20,346 bases of DNA, from positions 1 through 20,346 of the forward strand of contig DATCXZ010000310.1 of the NCBI GenBank assembly GCA_036570545.1, read 5' to 3'. Below, in pieces: positions 8,128 through 15,541 of this stretch (within the stretch, counting starts at the first letter, position 1; every line of letters begins with the position of its first letter). The notes beneath the pieces were generated by a model. That model saw nothing but the letters and a program-made list of their open reading frames with translations, was not told where the DNA came from and searched no databases. The stretch comes from Pelagibius sp036570545. Its GTDB lineage: Bacteria; Pseudomonadota; Alphaproteobacteria; Kiloniellales; Kiloniellaceae. The position numbers were made by a program, and so were the translations under genes.

Positions 8128-9564
8128 CTATTCCGGGACCCCCGCCCTCCTGAGCCCTTCGACGAAGACGTCGCAATGGGCGAACTTGGCCAGGTGCCGT
8201 CGAACCAGGCCGAGACTGAGCGGCGGGTTCATCCGGCTGCGCACGGCGGCGAATTCCTGGGCCTCCTCCATCAGGCCGAGATGTCCGCAGCAGCTAATCA
8301 GAGAATTGTAATGACCGGAGTAGTCCGGAAAGGCGGCAACGGACGCGCGCAGGAAGGGAAGCGCCTCCCCGAAGCGCCGCGCCGCCAGCAGTGCCAAGCC
8401 GTGAACCGAGGTGTAGAAGCCCGAGAAGTTGTCGACCGGGCTCATCCGCAGCGCGCGGCCCGTCTCGACGATGGCCTCGTCGCACTGACCGGCGCGCAGC
8501 AACGCCCAGCCGTAGGCCATGTGGCCGAGGGTGAAGCTCGGATTGAGGGCGAGCGCTGTCCTTAGCTCCCCCAGCGCCCGCTCATGCTGGCCTGCCGTGC
8601 TGAGGCACAGGCCGGACACCATGCGCGCCCAGGGATCGCTCGGGTCGAGCGCCAGGGCGTTCTGCGCATGGCCGGCCGCCTGGCGGTAGGCGCTGGCGCG
8701 CTCCTCCGCCCAGAGATGAAGCGTCGCCCACCACGCCGCCCAGCCCAGCAGCGCGTGTGCCCTCGCATAGCCCGGCTCCATCGCGATGGCGCGCCGGAGC
8801 AGAGCCTGCGCCTCCTCGTTCTGTCGGCGCTCCATCTTGTTGATAAGGCCGAGCGCGCGCGCCACGAGTCCCCAGGCATCGATGCTGTCCGGTTGCTTGC
8901 TGGAGGCGCGGAAGCCCTCCTCGGCGTAGAGTTGCGGCTCCACCGCGGCCACGACGTGCTCGGTGATGTCGTCCTGGACGGCGAAGATGTCCTGCAGCTC
9001 GCGGTCGTACTTCTCGGCCCAGAGGTGCTTGCCGGTCTCGGCGTCGATGAGCTGAACGGTGATGCGCAGGCGCTCACCCGCCGTCCGCACGCTGCCTTCC
9101 AGGACGTAGCGCACGCCGAGATCGCGGGCGACCTGCCGGACGTCTGCAGCCTTGCCCTTGTAGACGAAGCTCGAATTGCGGGCGATCACGAAGAGCCAGC
9201 GCAGGCGCGCGAGCGCTGTGATGATGTCGTCGGTGATGCCGTCGGCGAGAAAATCCCGCTCCAGGTCACTGCCGAGGTTGGCGAACGGCAGGACGGCGAT
9301 GGAGGGCGTGTCCAGGGGCTTCGGCGCCGTCGGCGGGCCGTCCTTCGCCGCCCACAGGCCAGCCCGGTCCTCGAGCATCGCCCGCAGCGGGAGCTTCGTG
9401 TGGCCCTCGACAACCGACAGGGTGCGGTCTGAAAACAGGCCTATCAGCAGCTTGTCGATGGTGGACTTGCCGAGCTTCGTCTTAAAAGCGAACTGCTCGC
9501 GCGAGATCCTCTCCCGCGCCAGATAGTCCTTTATTGCCGCGGCCACACGCTTCCTGGCGTCCAT
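8128..9564 (-). CDS. HTH, TolB-like and TPR domain protein
   Basis: 478 residues. Residues 1-60 resemble a Cro/C1-like helix-turn-helix (REQFAFKTKLGKSTIDKLLIG). Residues 87-210 match the segment found between catalytic and TPR parts of many proteobacterial cyclase-like proteins: SIAVLPFANL, ERDFLADGITDDIITALAR, YVLEGSVR, RITVQLIDAETGKHLWAEKYDREL and IFAVQDDI. Residues 225-440 form tetratricopeptide-like repeats (ALDPSDPWA, ALALNPSF, ALRMSPVDN). No adenylate cyclase catalytic domain and no membrane segment is seen, so despite likely database names it should not make cAMP. ATG 9564 is chosen because sequence upstream in frame is not protein-like. It probably acts as a sensor or regulator in the cytoplasm; the target is unknown. 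Confidence 0.88.
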   Translation of the reverse strand: MDARKRVAAAIKDYLARERISREQFAFKTKLGKSTIDKLLIGLFSDRTLSVVEGHTKLPLRAMLEDRAGLWAAKDGPPTAPKPLDTPSIAVLPFANLGSDLERDFLADGITDDIITALARLRWLFVIARNSSFVYKGKAADVRQVARDLGVRYVLEGSVRTAGERLRITVQLIDAETGKHLWAEKYDRELQDIFAVQDDITEHVVAAVEPQLYAEEGFRASSKQPDSIDAWGLVARALGLINKMERRQNEEAQALLRRAIAMEPGYARAHALLGWAAWWATLHLWAEERASAYRQAAGHAQNALALDPSDPWARMVSGLCLSTAGQHERALGELRTALALNPSFTLGHMAYGWALLRAGQCDEAIVETGRALRMSPVDNFSGFYTSVHGLALLAARRFGEALPFLRASVAAFPDYSGHYNSLISCCGHLGLMEEAQEFAAVRSRMNPPLSLGLVRRHLAKFAHCDVFVEGLRRAGVPE

Positions 9565-9646
9565 TCCGCACCCGGCCCTGGGTCTCGGCGCCCATCGACC
9601 CGGCGCCGGAGACTCCTCGGAAAATACAGGAAAGATCCGGAAAGGG

Positions 9647-9666
9647 CGCCGGAAAACATTCCGGCG
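9647..9666. promoter_or_regulatory. Palindrome between divergent genes, candidate operator
   Basis: CGCCGGAA (9647-9654) and TTCCGGCG (9659-9666) are perfect inverted copies with the spacer AACA. They lie 82 bp upstream of the HTH-TPR gene and 45 bp upstream of the 65-residue gene. Several GGAAA direct repeats precede it (9619-9654). Because one neighbour carries an HTH domain, autoregulation is possible. Confidence 0.45.
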
Positions 9667-9711
9667 TAGAAGCCTTTCCTTCAGTAACTCGGCTAAACGG
9701 AAGGCGATCCC

Positions 9712-9909
9712 ATGAAGACGATGACACAGGCCCGACGGGCCAGCGAAGCCTTGATGACGGCGGCCGATGGCGGCGCTCTGCAGGGCTCCCTCACGCCCGC
9801 TGTGTTCGGCTGCCCCTACCGCCACACCGCCCGCATCGTCACCTCGCCCCTGCCCCTGGGGCGCTGCGGCCGCTGCGGGAGGCAGATGGCCATTCTCGAC
9901 GCCGCCTGA
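9712..9909 (+). CDS. Small protein with possible zinc site
   Basis: 65 residues. ATG 9712 has a good ribosome site GGAAGG (9699-9704). The C-terminal half holds Cys34, His38, Cys52 and Cys55 (CPYRH ... RCGRCGR), the CX3H plus CX2C spacing of small zinc-binding folds. No homologue is recognised. The good start signal and the metal-ligand pattern argue for a real gene, but the length is short enough for doubt. It is 70 bp upstream of the next gene on the same strand. Confidence 0.55.
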   Translation: MKTMTQARRASEALMTAADGGALQGSLTPAVFGCPYRHTARIVTSPLPLGRCGRCGRQMAILDAA

Positions 9910-9979
9910 CGGACGGCGGCGCGCCTGGCCGGCTCGGCTGACGAAGCCCCGACAGGCACCAACCGGAAAGGACCAGACC

Positions 9980-10579
9980 ATGAAGACGAAGAAGCCGCGC
10001 GGCATCGGCATGGCGAGAGCCTCCGCGTTCGCTCTATTGGGATTCGCCGCGCTCTCGTTGTCGGCAACCGCCGCCGAGAGCCGGGCGCCGACGTTGCCGC
10101 CCGAACTCGAAGCCCTGCGCGACCAGCTCGCGAAGTACAAGGACCCGGTCGCCGCCGTGCGCGACGGCTACCTTTCGACCCTCGGCTGCGTGCATTACGA
10201 AAGCGGGGCCATGGGAGTGCATTTCCTGAACCCCGCCCTGATCTCGCCTGAGCTCGATCCCGGCAAGCCGCAGATCCTCGTCTACGAGCCCGCCGGCGAC
10301 AAGCTCGAGCTGGTCGCCGCCGAGTGGCTCGTCCCCCTCGCCACCGGCATCACGGAGCGGCCGACGCTGTTCGGCCAGCCCTTCAACGGCCCGATGGAGG
10401 GGCATGAGCCCCTGATGCCTCAAGAGCTGCACCACTACGACCTGCACGTCTGGCTCTTCAGGGAAAACCCCGAGGGAGTTTTCGCCGCCACCAACCCGAA
10501 CGTCTCCTGCGACGGCTACGGCTACGCATTCCTCGAAGAGCCGACGTCCACGGTGGCCCACCAGGGAGCTCACAACTAG
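9980..10579 (+). CDS. Exported protein of unknown function
   Basis: 199 residues. Residues 1-36 form a Sec signal peptide (KTKKPRG, hydrophobic ASAFALLGFAALSLSA, then TAAES). The mature part contains RDGYLSTLGCVHYESGAMGVHF, PQILVYEPAGDKLELVAAEW and GHEPLMPQELHHYDLHVWLF. The last has a His/Glu-rich cluster (H, E, H, H, H within about 20 residues) that could bind a metal. I recall related exported proteins in proteobacteria without a known role. Cysteines at about 73 and 176 could form a disulfide. AAAGGA (9967-9972) supports ATG 9980. It is convergent with rpsD. Confidence 0.82.
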   Translation: MKTKKPRGIGMARASAFALLGFAALSLSATAAESRAPTLPPELEALRDQLAKYKDPVAAVRDGYLSTLGCVHYESGAMGVHFLNPALISPELDPGKPQILVYEPAGDKLELVAAEWLVPLATGITERPTLFGQPFNGPMEGHEPLMPQELHHYDLHVWLFRENPEGVFAATNPNVSCDGYGYAFLEEPTSTVAHQGAHN

Positions 10580-10700
10580 AGCACTGGCCGGTCTCCTGCG
10601 GTCAATCCAGCCGTTCCACCGCTATGGGGCCTGGCGCCGTTGCAGAGTTGAGACAGCGCTTTAACGTCGTTGAAGGAGCCGGCCGAAGCCGCTGAAACGC

Positions 10701-10740
10701 AAAAGAAAAGGGCCGGCGCCTTTGTGGCGGCCGGCCCTTT
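10701..10740 (-). terminator. Intrinsic terminator of rpsD
   Basis: An 11-bp perfect stem (10707-10717 with 10730-10740) has a 12-nt loop. On the minus strand it is followed by TTTTCTTTT, as expected for rho-independent termination 20 bp after the rpsD stop codon. In the plus direction the stem could also limit read-through from the 199-residue gene, but no long T-run follows on that side. Confidence 0.85.
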
Positions 10741-10760
10741 CGGGTTCGCTTCGCGCGGGC

Positions 10761-11375
10761 TTAGCGCGAGTAATACTCGATGACGAGGTGCGGCTCCATC
10801 GCGACCGGATAGGGCACGTCGGCCAGCTTGGGCTCGCGGATGTAGGTCGCCTTCATCTGGTTGTGGTCGACCTCGATGTAGTCCGGTAGGTCGCGCTCGG
10901 GCGACTCGACGCCCTGCAGCACCAGCGGCAGCTCGCGGCTCTTCGCCTTCACCTGGATCACGTCGCCGTCCTGCACCTGGTAGGAGGGGATGTTGACGCG
11001 CTTGCCGTTCACGGTGATGTGGCCGTGGTTCACGAACTGGCGGGCGGCGAAGACGGTCGGCACGAACTTGGCGCGGTAGACGACCGCATCGAGGCGGCGC
11101 TCCAGCAGGCCGATGAGGTTCTCGCCGGTGTCGCCGCGGCGCCGCGAGGCCTCGGCGTAGTAGCCGCGGAACTGCTTCTCGCCGATGCTGCCGTAGTAGC
11201 CCTTCAGCTTCTGCTTGGCGGCGAGCTGGGTGCCGTAGTCGGTCGGCTTGCGGCGGCGCTGGCCGTGCTGGCCGGGGCCGTACTCGCGCTTGTTGACCGG
11301 GCTCTTGGGGCGGCCCCAGAGATTGACCCCGAGGCGGCGGTTGATCTTGTACTTCGACGCAAGGCGCTTGGACAT
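10761..11375 (-). CDS. rpsD: 30S ribosomal protein S4
   Basis: 204 residues, the usual length. S4 binds 16S rRNA early in 30S assembly and takes part in decoding accuracy; in several bacteria it also represses its own mRNA. The N-terminal part reads MSKRLASKYKINRRLGVNLW, then SPVNKREYGPGQHGQRRRK, and lacks the zinc-binding cysteines found in some S4 proteins. The S4 RNA-binding domain covers about 94-155 (RLDAVVYRAKF, ARQFVNHGHITVNGKRVNIPSY). The end, MEPHLVIEYYSR, is canonical. AAAGGAA lies 12 bases upstream of the ATG. It stands alone, with its own promoter, long leader and terminator. Confidence 0.98.
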   Translation of the reverse strand: MSKRLASKYKINRRLGVNLWGRPKSPVNKREYGPGQHGQRRRKPTDYGTQLAAKQKLKGYYGSIGEKQFRGYYAEASRRRGDTGENLIGLLERRLDAVVYRAKFVPTVFAARQFVNHGHITVNGKRVNIPSYQVQDGDVIQVKAKSRELPLVLQGVESPERDLPDYIEVDHNQMKATYIREPKLADVPYPVAMEPHLVIEYYSR

Positions 11376-11618
11376 GGCGGCGCCATTCCTTTCTTTCGAG
11401 CGATGCCGGCGCGCTTAAGCCGCCGGCCTTGTTGTTCCGGTAGGCCCAGGGAGCGGTCCTGCCCCGATTCATCAGGTGGGACCGGCCGGAAAATCCGGCC
11501 TTTCCGCCGCCGCGCCTTTCGGGCAAACCTGAAAGGGCACGACCGCCGAAGTTCCTGGGCGGGGTGGAGGCATCCGACCTTGAGGTCGCAGAGGCCTTCC
11601 CGCGTTCCCGGAAAGGAA
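11376..11618 (-). promoter_or_regulatory. Long structured leader of rpsD
   Basis: About 240 nt separate the predicted transcription start from the rpsD ATG, and no convincing gene lies in between. The leader can form hairpins, including GGCCGGA with TCCGGCC around a 3-nt loop (11484-11500) and CCTTCC with GGAAGG (11595-11620). Since S4 controls its own synthesis in other bacteria, a binding site in this leader is a reasonable inference. I cannot match it to a known leader motif. Confidence 0.4.
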
Positions 11619-11624
11619 GGCGGG

Positions 11625-11652
11625 ACTATACGCAGGGACGCCGGAATGTCAA
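11625..11652 (-). promoter_or_regulatory. Sigma-70-type promoter of rpsD
   Basis: On the minus strand a perfect TTGACA (11652-11647) is followed after 16 bp by TATAGT (11630-11625), which matches five of six bases of the -10 consensus. This is the best promoter in the window and fits a highly expressed ribosomal protein gene. Transcription would begin near 11618. The divergent transporter gene starts 50 bp away on the other side. Confidence 0.75.
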
Positions 11653-11702
11653 ACACCCCAAGCAGCCCCCGAGGCCGCCCCTAACGCCCTGGAATCGTTC
11701 CC

Positions 11703-12683
11703 ATGCCCTCCTCCCGGCCCGCCCCGGCGCCCGCCCCGGCCCCTGCCTCGGTTAAGACCCCGCTGGCCGACCACCAGAAAGGCCTGCTGCTGACCACTCT
11801 GGGCGTCCTGATGCTGACTCCGGATAGCCTGCTGGTCCGCCTGATCGACGCCGAGCCCTTTGGGCTGCTGGTGTGGCGTGGGCTGCTGCAGGCGCTCGGT
11901 ATCGTCGCCATCCTGGCGCTGCTGCATCGCAGCGGCCCGCACCCGTCGGTCGGCGCCGCCTTCCGCGCGGTCGGCCGACCCGGCCTCCTGCTCGCCGCGG
12001 TCTTCTCCGGCTCGACGCTGTTCTTCATCCTGGCGCTGAGCCTCACCACCGTGGCCGACGTCCTGGTCATCATCGCCGCCGCGCCGCTGACCGCCGCCGT
12101 CTTCGGCTGGATCTTCCTCGGCGAAGGCGTGCCGCTGCGCACCTGGGTCGCCATCGCGCTCACGCTCGCGGGGATCGCCTTCCTGGTGTCGGAGGACCTC
12201 GGCAGCGGCTCGCTGCTGGGCGACCTCGCCGCCGTCGTGACGGCGCTCTGCATCGGCGGCACCTTCGTCATCGCCCGTCACGGCCGTGCCGTCAGCATGG
12301 TGCCGGCCATGGCCCTGGCCGGCCTGCTCACTGCCGCGGTGGCGCTGCCCGCCGCGCTGCTGCTGGAGGACGGTCCGCTGCTCTACAGTGGCGCCCGGCT
12401 CGGCTATGCCCTGATTATGGGACTGCTGGTGGTGCCGGTTTCCTTCGCCCTCATCACGGTCGGGCCGCGCTACCTGCCGGCGGCGGAGGTCGGCCTGATC
12501 ACGCTGCTGGAGACGGTGCTGGGGCCGTTCTGGGTGTGGCTGGTGCTGGCGGAATACCCGGGGGATCGTGCGCTGCTCGGCGGCGGGCTGGTCGTGCTCG
12601 CCCTGGCCGCCCACGCCCTGGCCGCCCACCTGACCGGCAGCCGCCGGCGGCCGGCCTTGCGGGCACCGAAGGCGCGCGATTGA
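11703..12683 (+). CDS. EamA/DMT-family transporter
   Basis: 326 residues. After a proline/alanine-rich N-terminus (PAPAPAPAPA) come about ten hydrophobic segments in two EamA halves, the second beginning near LGDLAAVVTALCIGGTFVIAR. Typical elements are LLVWRGLLQAL in the first half, and AAPLTAAVFGWIFLGE (about residues 125-140) and AAEVGLITLLETVLGPFWVWLVLAE in the second half, where a glutamate in a helix is common in the family. Members export amino acids and other metabolites; the substrate cannot be told. It is followed after 18 bp by arfB on the same strand. Confidence 0.9.
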   Translation: MPSSRPAPAPAPAPASVKTPLADHQKGLLLTTLGVLMLTPDSLLVRLIDAEPFGLLVWRGLLQALGIVAILALLHRSGPHPSVGAAFRAVGRPGLLLAAVFSGSTLFFILALSLTTVADVLVIIAAAPLTAAVFGWIFLGEGVPLRTWVAIALTLAGIAFLVSEDLGSGSLLGDLAAVVTALCIGGTFVIARHGRAVSMVPAMALAGLLTAAVALPAALLLEDGPLLYSGARLGYALIMGLLVVPVSFALITVGPRYLPAAEVGLITLLETVLGPFWVWLVLAEYPGDRALLGGGLVVLALAAHALAAHLTGSRRRPALRAPKARD

Positions 12684-12701
12684 GATGGCAAAAGCGCAGC
12701 C

Positions 12702-13124
12702 ATGATCGAGATCGTCCCCGGCATTGCCATCGACCCCGGCGAGATCACCGAGACCTTCGTGCGCGCCGGCGGGCCGGGCGGGCAGAACGTCAACAAGGTG
12801 GCGACCGCCGTGCAGCTCCGCTTCGACCTCCGGCATTCGCCCTCGCTGCCGGCGGCCCTGCGCGCCCGCGCCGAGCGCCTGGCCGGCCGGCGGCTGACGA
12901 GGGAGGGCGTGCTGGTGGTCACCGCCAACCGCTTCCGCAGTCAGGAACGCAACCGCGTGGACGCGCTGGAGCGACTGGTCGCACTGCTGTGCAAGGCGGC
13001 CGTCCCACCGACGCCGCGCCGGGCGACGCGCACGCCGGCCTCGGCTCGACGCGAGCGTCTGGAATCGAAGGTCCGGCGGGGCGAGGTGAAGAAGCGCCGT
13101 CGCGGGCCACTGCCGGAGGATTAG
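12702..13124 (+). CDS. arfB: Peptidyl-tRNA hydrolase ArfB, ribosome rescue
   Basis: 140 residues, the length of ArfB (YaeJ). It frees ribosomes stalled at the ends of broken mRNAs by hydrolysing peptidyl-tRNA, independently of tmRNA. The catalytic GGQ is at 26-28 within RAGGPGGQNVNKVATAVQLRF, and the long basic tail (residues 105-136, with SARRERLESKVRRGEVKKRRR) is the part that enters the empty mRNA channel. The absence of codon-recognition domains separates it from RF1 and RF2. It lies 18 bp after the transporter gene and may be read through from it. Confidence 0.95.
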   Translation: MIEIVPGIAIDPGEITETFVRAGGPGGQNVNKVATAVQLRFDLRHSPSLPAALRARAERLAGRRLTREGVLVVTANRFRSQERNRVDALERLVALLCKAAVPPTPRRATRTPASARRERLESKVRRGEVKKRRRGPLPED

Positions 13125-13179
13125 CCCCGCGCTGGATGCGACAGTGCGTACTTCGAGACGCCCGCTTGCGCGGGCGGCG

Positions 13180-13488
13180 TCACTGCGGCCGCGGTCGGTC
13201 GGGCTCCTCGGGCGGTATTTCGGGCTGCGGTGGAAACTCCGGCGGCTCGTCGGGCGGGATCTCCGGATGTTCCCGGCGGTCGGGCTCGGTCGGGGGAATC
13301 TCGGGCCCGTCGGGCTGGTCGGGAGGGATCTCGACCGGTGGATCCGGCTCAGCCGGCGGCGCCGGCGGCCGTGCGGGGTCCGGCGGCAGCGGGGGCATCG
13401 GCTCGGGCGGGCGATCGGGCGGCGGCCGGGGCGTGCCAGCCTCCCACCCGGCTTCCCTCGGCGATCCTAGGGGAGAATCCGCCTGCAT
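13180..13488 (-). CDS. Small proline-rich protein
   Basis: 102 residues from ATG 13488, with GGGGAGGG about ten bases upstream. From residue 20 on it is almost entirely proline, glutamate, aspartate and arginine, with loosely repeated units such as EIPPDEP, EIPPTEP and EIPPEEP. It should be unfolded or form a polyproline helix; no signal peptide or membrane segment is seen. It lies 20 bp after the 95-residue gene on the same strand. Such low-complexity frames can be chance products of GC-rich DNA, but the start signal and operon position favour a gene. The opposite strand encodes a glycine/serine-rich frame with no start support. Confidence 0.55.
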   Translation of the reverse strand: MQADSPLGSPREAGWEAGTPRPPPDRPPEPMPPLPPDPARPPAPPAEPDPPVEIPPDQPDGPEIPPTEPDRREHPEIPPDEPPEFPPQPEIPPEEPDRPRPQ

Positions 13489-13508
13489 CGCCGTCGCCCT
13501 CCCCAGCT

Positions 13509-13796
13509 TCAGTCCTTTGCGGGCGCCTCGAGCACCTGGCTCGGCGCCGGCTCGTGCGGCACCAGCGAGGTCTTCTCGTCGTTGCTCCACGACGCGATGC
13601 GCACACCGACCAACTTGCCGTCCTCGGACGGCTCATCCGCCACGGTCTCCCATATGTGGAGACCCTCGGCGTCGAGGAAGAAGGTGTGATCGCCGAAGTT
13701 CTGCTTCAGGGCGGGCATCGACGGATTATCCTCCGGCACTACGCTGGCACCGGTCTGTTCCTGCACCCGCTGGGTTTGCGGTTCGCTGAGCCTCAT
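13509..13796 (-). CDS. Small protein of unknown function
   Basis: 95 residues beginning MRLSEPQTQRVQEQTGASVV and containing NFGDHTFFLDAEGLHIWE and GKLVGVRIASWSND. It looks globular, soluble and acidic. I have a weak recollection of similar small proteins in Rhizobiales but can give no function. ATG 13796 has AAGG nine bases upstream. It is the first gene of a two-gene unit with the proline-rich protein and is divergent from the MarR regulator, which may control it. Confidence 0.75.
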   Translation of the reverse strand: MRLSEPQTQRVQEQTGASVVPEDNPSMPALKQNFGDHTFFLDAEGLHIWETVADEPSEDGKLVGVRIASWSNDEKTSLVPHEPAPSQVLEAPAKD

Positions 13797-13866
13797 CGTT
13801 TCTTACCTTTCGCTGGAATTCGCCAGGTCGTTTTTCAGGTCGTTGGGGAGTCGCTTCGCAAGCGCA

Positions 13867-13914
13867 CCCGGCGCAGCCGGGCCTGGGCGCAGCAGCCTTG
13901 CTGCTTGAGCGCCC
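13867..13914. repeat. Two adjacent hairpins upstream of the MarR gene
   Basis: CCCGGC-GCA-GCCGGG (13867-13881) is followed by a composite hairpin: GGGCGC (13885-13890), AGCAGC (13891-13896), loop CTT, GCTGCT (13900-13905), three unpaired bases and GCGCCC (13909-13914). That gives twelve paired bases with one bulge. They lie between the divergent start codons. No T-run follows. They may be another palindromic repeat or an operator. Confidence 0.5.
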
Positions 13915-13931
13915 GCCGCATCGTTCCTAAT

Positions 13932-13966
13932 GTATTTTCAGCTCAAACCTTTTCAAGTCGAAATAC
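13932..13966. promoter_or_regulatory. Candidate MarR operator, two boxes
   Basis: Two near-palindromic AT-rich boxes lie side by side: TTTCAGCTCAAA (13936-13947) and TTTCAAGTCGAAA (13951-13963), centred about 15 bp apart and enclosed by GTATTT and AAATAC. They lie 27-61 bp upstream of the preferred MarR start. This fits binding of one or two MarR dimers for autoregulation. Confidence 0.45.
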
Positions 13967-13992
13967 CTGAAGATGAAGGCAACCGGGGCGTT

Positions 13993-14562
13993 ATGATGCA
14001 AGCGACGAGAGACGCAGAGACGAAAACGAAGCTTGCGGAGACGCGGCGCCGCAAGGCTGCGCGGCTGACAGCGGCGAAGGAGCATGACGCCAGCCGCGAC
14101 GTGCTGACCGCGCTGCGCCGCATCATCCGCGCCACCGACCTGCACTCGAAGCAGCTTGCCCGCGAAGTGGGGCTGACCACGCCGCAGGTGGTGCTGCTGC
14201 AGGCGGTGCGCGATCTCGGCGAGGTGACGACCGGCCAGCTTTCGCGCCGCGTCAGCCTCAGCCAGGGCACCGTCACCACTATCCTGGATCGCCTGGAAAG
14301 CCGTGGCCTGGTCGAGCGCTACCGCAGCGCCGCCGACCGCCGGGTGGTGCACAGCCGCCTCACACGGCGCGGCCGCGCCGTGCTGCGCCGGGCGCCGCCC
14401 CTGCTGCACGAGCGCTTCACCGAGGCGTTCCAGCGACTCAGCCCGGTACGCCAGAGCTGCATCATCGACACCCTCGACGAGATCGCCGCGATGATGGGCG
14501 CCGCCGAGCTCGACGCCGCGCCGCTGCTCGACACGCAGACGCCGGTGGAACGGGCGGAGTGA
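13993..14562 (+). CDS. MarR-family transcriptional regulator
   Basis: 189 residues from ATG 13993; a frame-open ATG at 13930 lacks a ribosome site and would overlap the operator-like boxes. Residues 10-35 are a charged extension. The winged helix domain covers about 60-130: LTTPQVVLLQAVRDLGEVTTGQL, recognition helix SLSQGTVTTILDRLESRGLV (88-107) and wing RSAADRRVVHSRLT. The pattern, with DLHSKQLAREVGLT before the domain, resembles EctR-like MarR proteins, but no ectoine genes are nearby. The probable targets are its own gene and the divergent two-gene unit. Confidence 0.9.
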   Translation: MMQATRDAETKTKLAETRRRKAARLTAAKEHDASRDVLTALRRIIRATDLHSKQLAREVGLTTPQVVLLQAVRDLGEVTTGQLSRRVSLSQGTVTTILDRLESRGLVERYRSAADRRVVHSRLTRRGRAVLRRAPPLLHERFTEAFQRLSPVRQSCIIDTLDEIAAMMGAAELDAAPLLDTQTPVERAE

Positions 14563-14630
14563 GGGTTAGCTTTTCCTCACCCCTTGCTGGCAAGCGTGTA
14601 CACTACACCGCTATCGCCCTACCCCTGACC

Positions 14631-14748
14631 GTCACCCCGGACAAGCGAGCGTCACGCGAGCGCGATCCGGGGCCTATTGATCCGCCTGGCGCCTGGCCCA
14701 ACCATGGGTCCCGGCTCGCGCTCCCTGCGCTCGCTTGGCCGGGATGAC
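14631..14748. repeat. REP-like 118-bp element
   Basis: The ends GTCACCCCGG (14631-14640) and CCGGGATGAC (14739-14748) are inverted copies with one mismatch. Inside are GCGAGCG motifs, ATCCGGGG facing CCCCGGA, and GGGTCCCGG. The right end, CGCTCGCTTGGCC, is shared with the element at 4558-4667. It lies between convergent genes, where such intergenic elements usually persist. The remaining bases of the 14563-14800 gap show nothing else that I can support. Confidence 0.7.
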
Positions 14749-14800
14749 AGTCTGAGTGAACGCGAGGGGAGATGGCAATTCGCGCTCGCCAGCCAGCGAG

Positions 14801-15541
14801 CTACCCCCTTCCGACGAACGGCATCTTGGTCGCCATGATGGTCATGAACTGCACGTTGGCCTCCAGCGGCAGGGCGGCCATGTGGACGACGGCGTTGGCG
14901 ACGTGGTCGACGTCCATGAGCGGCTCCGGCTTGATCGAGCCGTCGGCCTGCGGCACGCCCTTGGCCATGCGCTCGGTCATGTGCGAGGCCGCGTTGCCGA
15001 TGTCGATCTGGCCGCAGGCGATATCGAAGGGCCGGCCGTCGAGCGAGATCGAGCGCGTGAGGCCGGTCACCGCGTGCTTGGAGGCGGTGTAAGGGGCCGA
15101 GCCCGGCCGCGGCGCATGGGCCGAGATCGAGCCGTTGTTGATGATGCGCCCGCCCTGCGGCCGCTGGCGCTGCATGAGCCGGAACGCCCCCGAGGCGCAG
15201 AGGAACATGCCGTTGAGATTGACGTCGATCACCTTCTTCCAGGCGCTCCAGGAGAGCTCGCCGAAGTTGGTGGCGGGAACGTTGGTGCCGGCGTTGTTGA
15301 ACAGCAGGTCGAGCCGGTCGAAGGCGCTCTCGATGCGCGTGAACATGCCGTCCACGGCATCGGGATCGCTGACGTCGCAGGGCAGCGGCAGCATGGCCGC
15401 CCCGCCGGCCGCAGCCGTCTCCGCCAGCGCCTCCTCGCGGCGGCCGCAGATGGCCACCCGATAGCCCGCCGTCGCCAGCGCCAGCGCCACTGCCCTGCCG
15501 ATGCCCGAGCTCGCGCCCGTGACCAATGCCGTTCCTGCCAT
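14801..15541 (-). CDS. Short-chain dehydrogenase/reductase
   Basis: 246 residues, a classical SDR. The NAD(P)-binding motif TGASSGIG is at 8-15, with Arg34/Arg35 at the end of the second strand (CGRREE) suggesting NADPH. NNAG is at 82-85, the catalytic Ser138 is in NNGSIS, and Tyr151 and Lys155 are in YTASK. It oxidises or reduces a hydroxyl or keto group of an unknown small substrate. ATG 15541 shares its A with the TGA of trmJ (TGATG), and GGAG lies 7 bases upstream, so translation is coupled to trmJ. It is the last gene of the cimA-trmJ-SDR unit. Confidence 0.93.
   Translation of the reverse strand: MAGTALVTGASSGIGRAVALALATAGYRVAICGRREEALAETAAAGGAAMLPLPCDVSDPDAVDGMFTRIESAFDRLDLLFNNAGTNVPATNFGELSWSAWKKVIDVNLNGMFLCASGAFRLMQRQRPQGGRIINNGSISAHAPRPGSAPYTASKHAVTGLTRSISLDGRPFDIACGQIDIGNAASHMTERMAKGVPQADGSIKPEPLMDVDHVANAVVHMAALPLEANVQFMTIMATKMPFVGRG

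Noticed and set aside
9565..10140. N-terminal extension of the HTH-TPR protein by 192 codons
   Set aside because: It would overlap the divergent 65-residue and 199-residue genes and has no domain. ATG 9564 begins the folded part.
11873..13789. Open frame of 638 codons on the plus strand across the EamA transporter gene, arfB and the small-gene operon
   Set aside because: It runs out of frame through two well supported genes and includes a Gly/Ser-rich stretch that is only the complement of the proline-rich gene. A silk-like protein is not supported.
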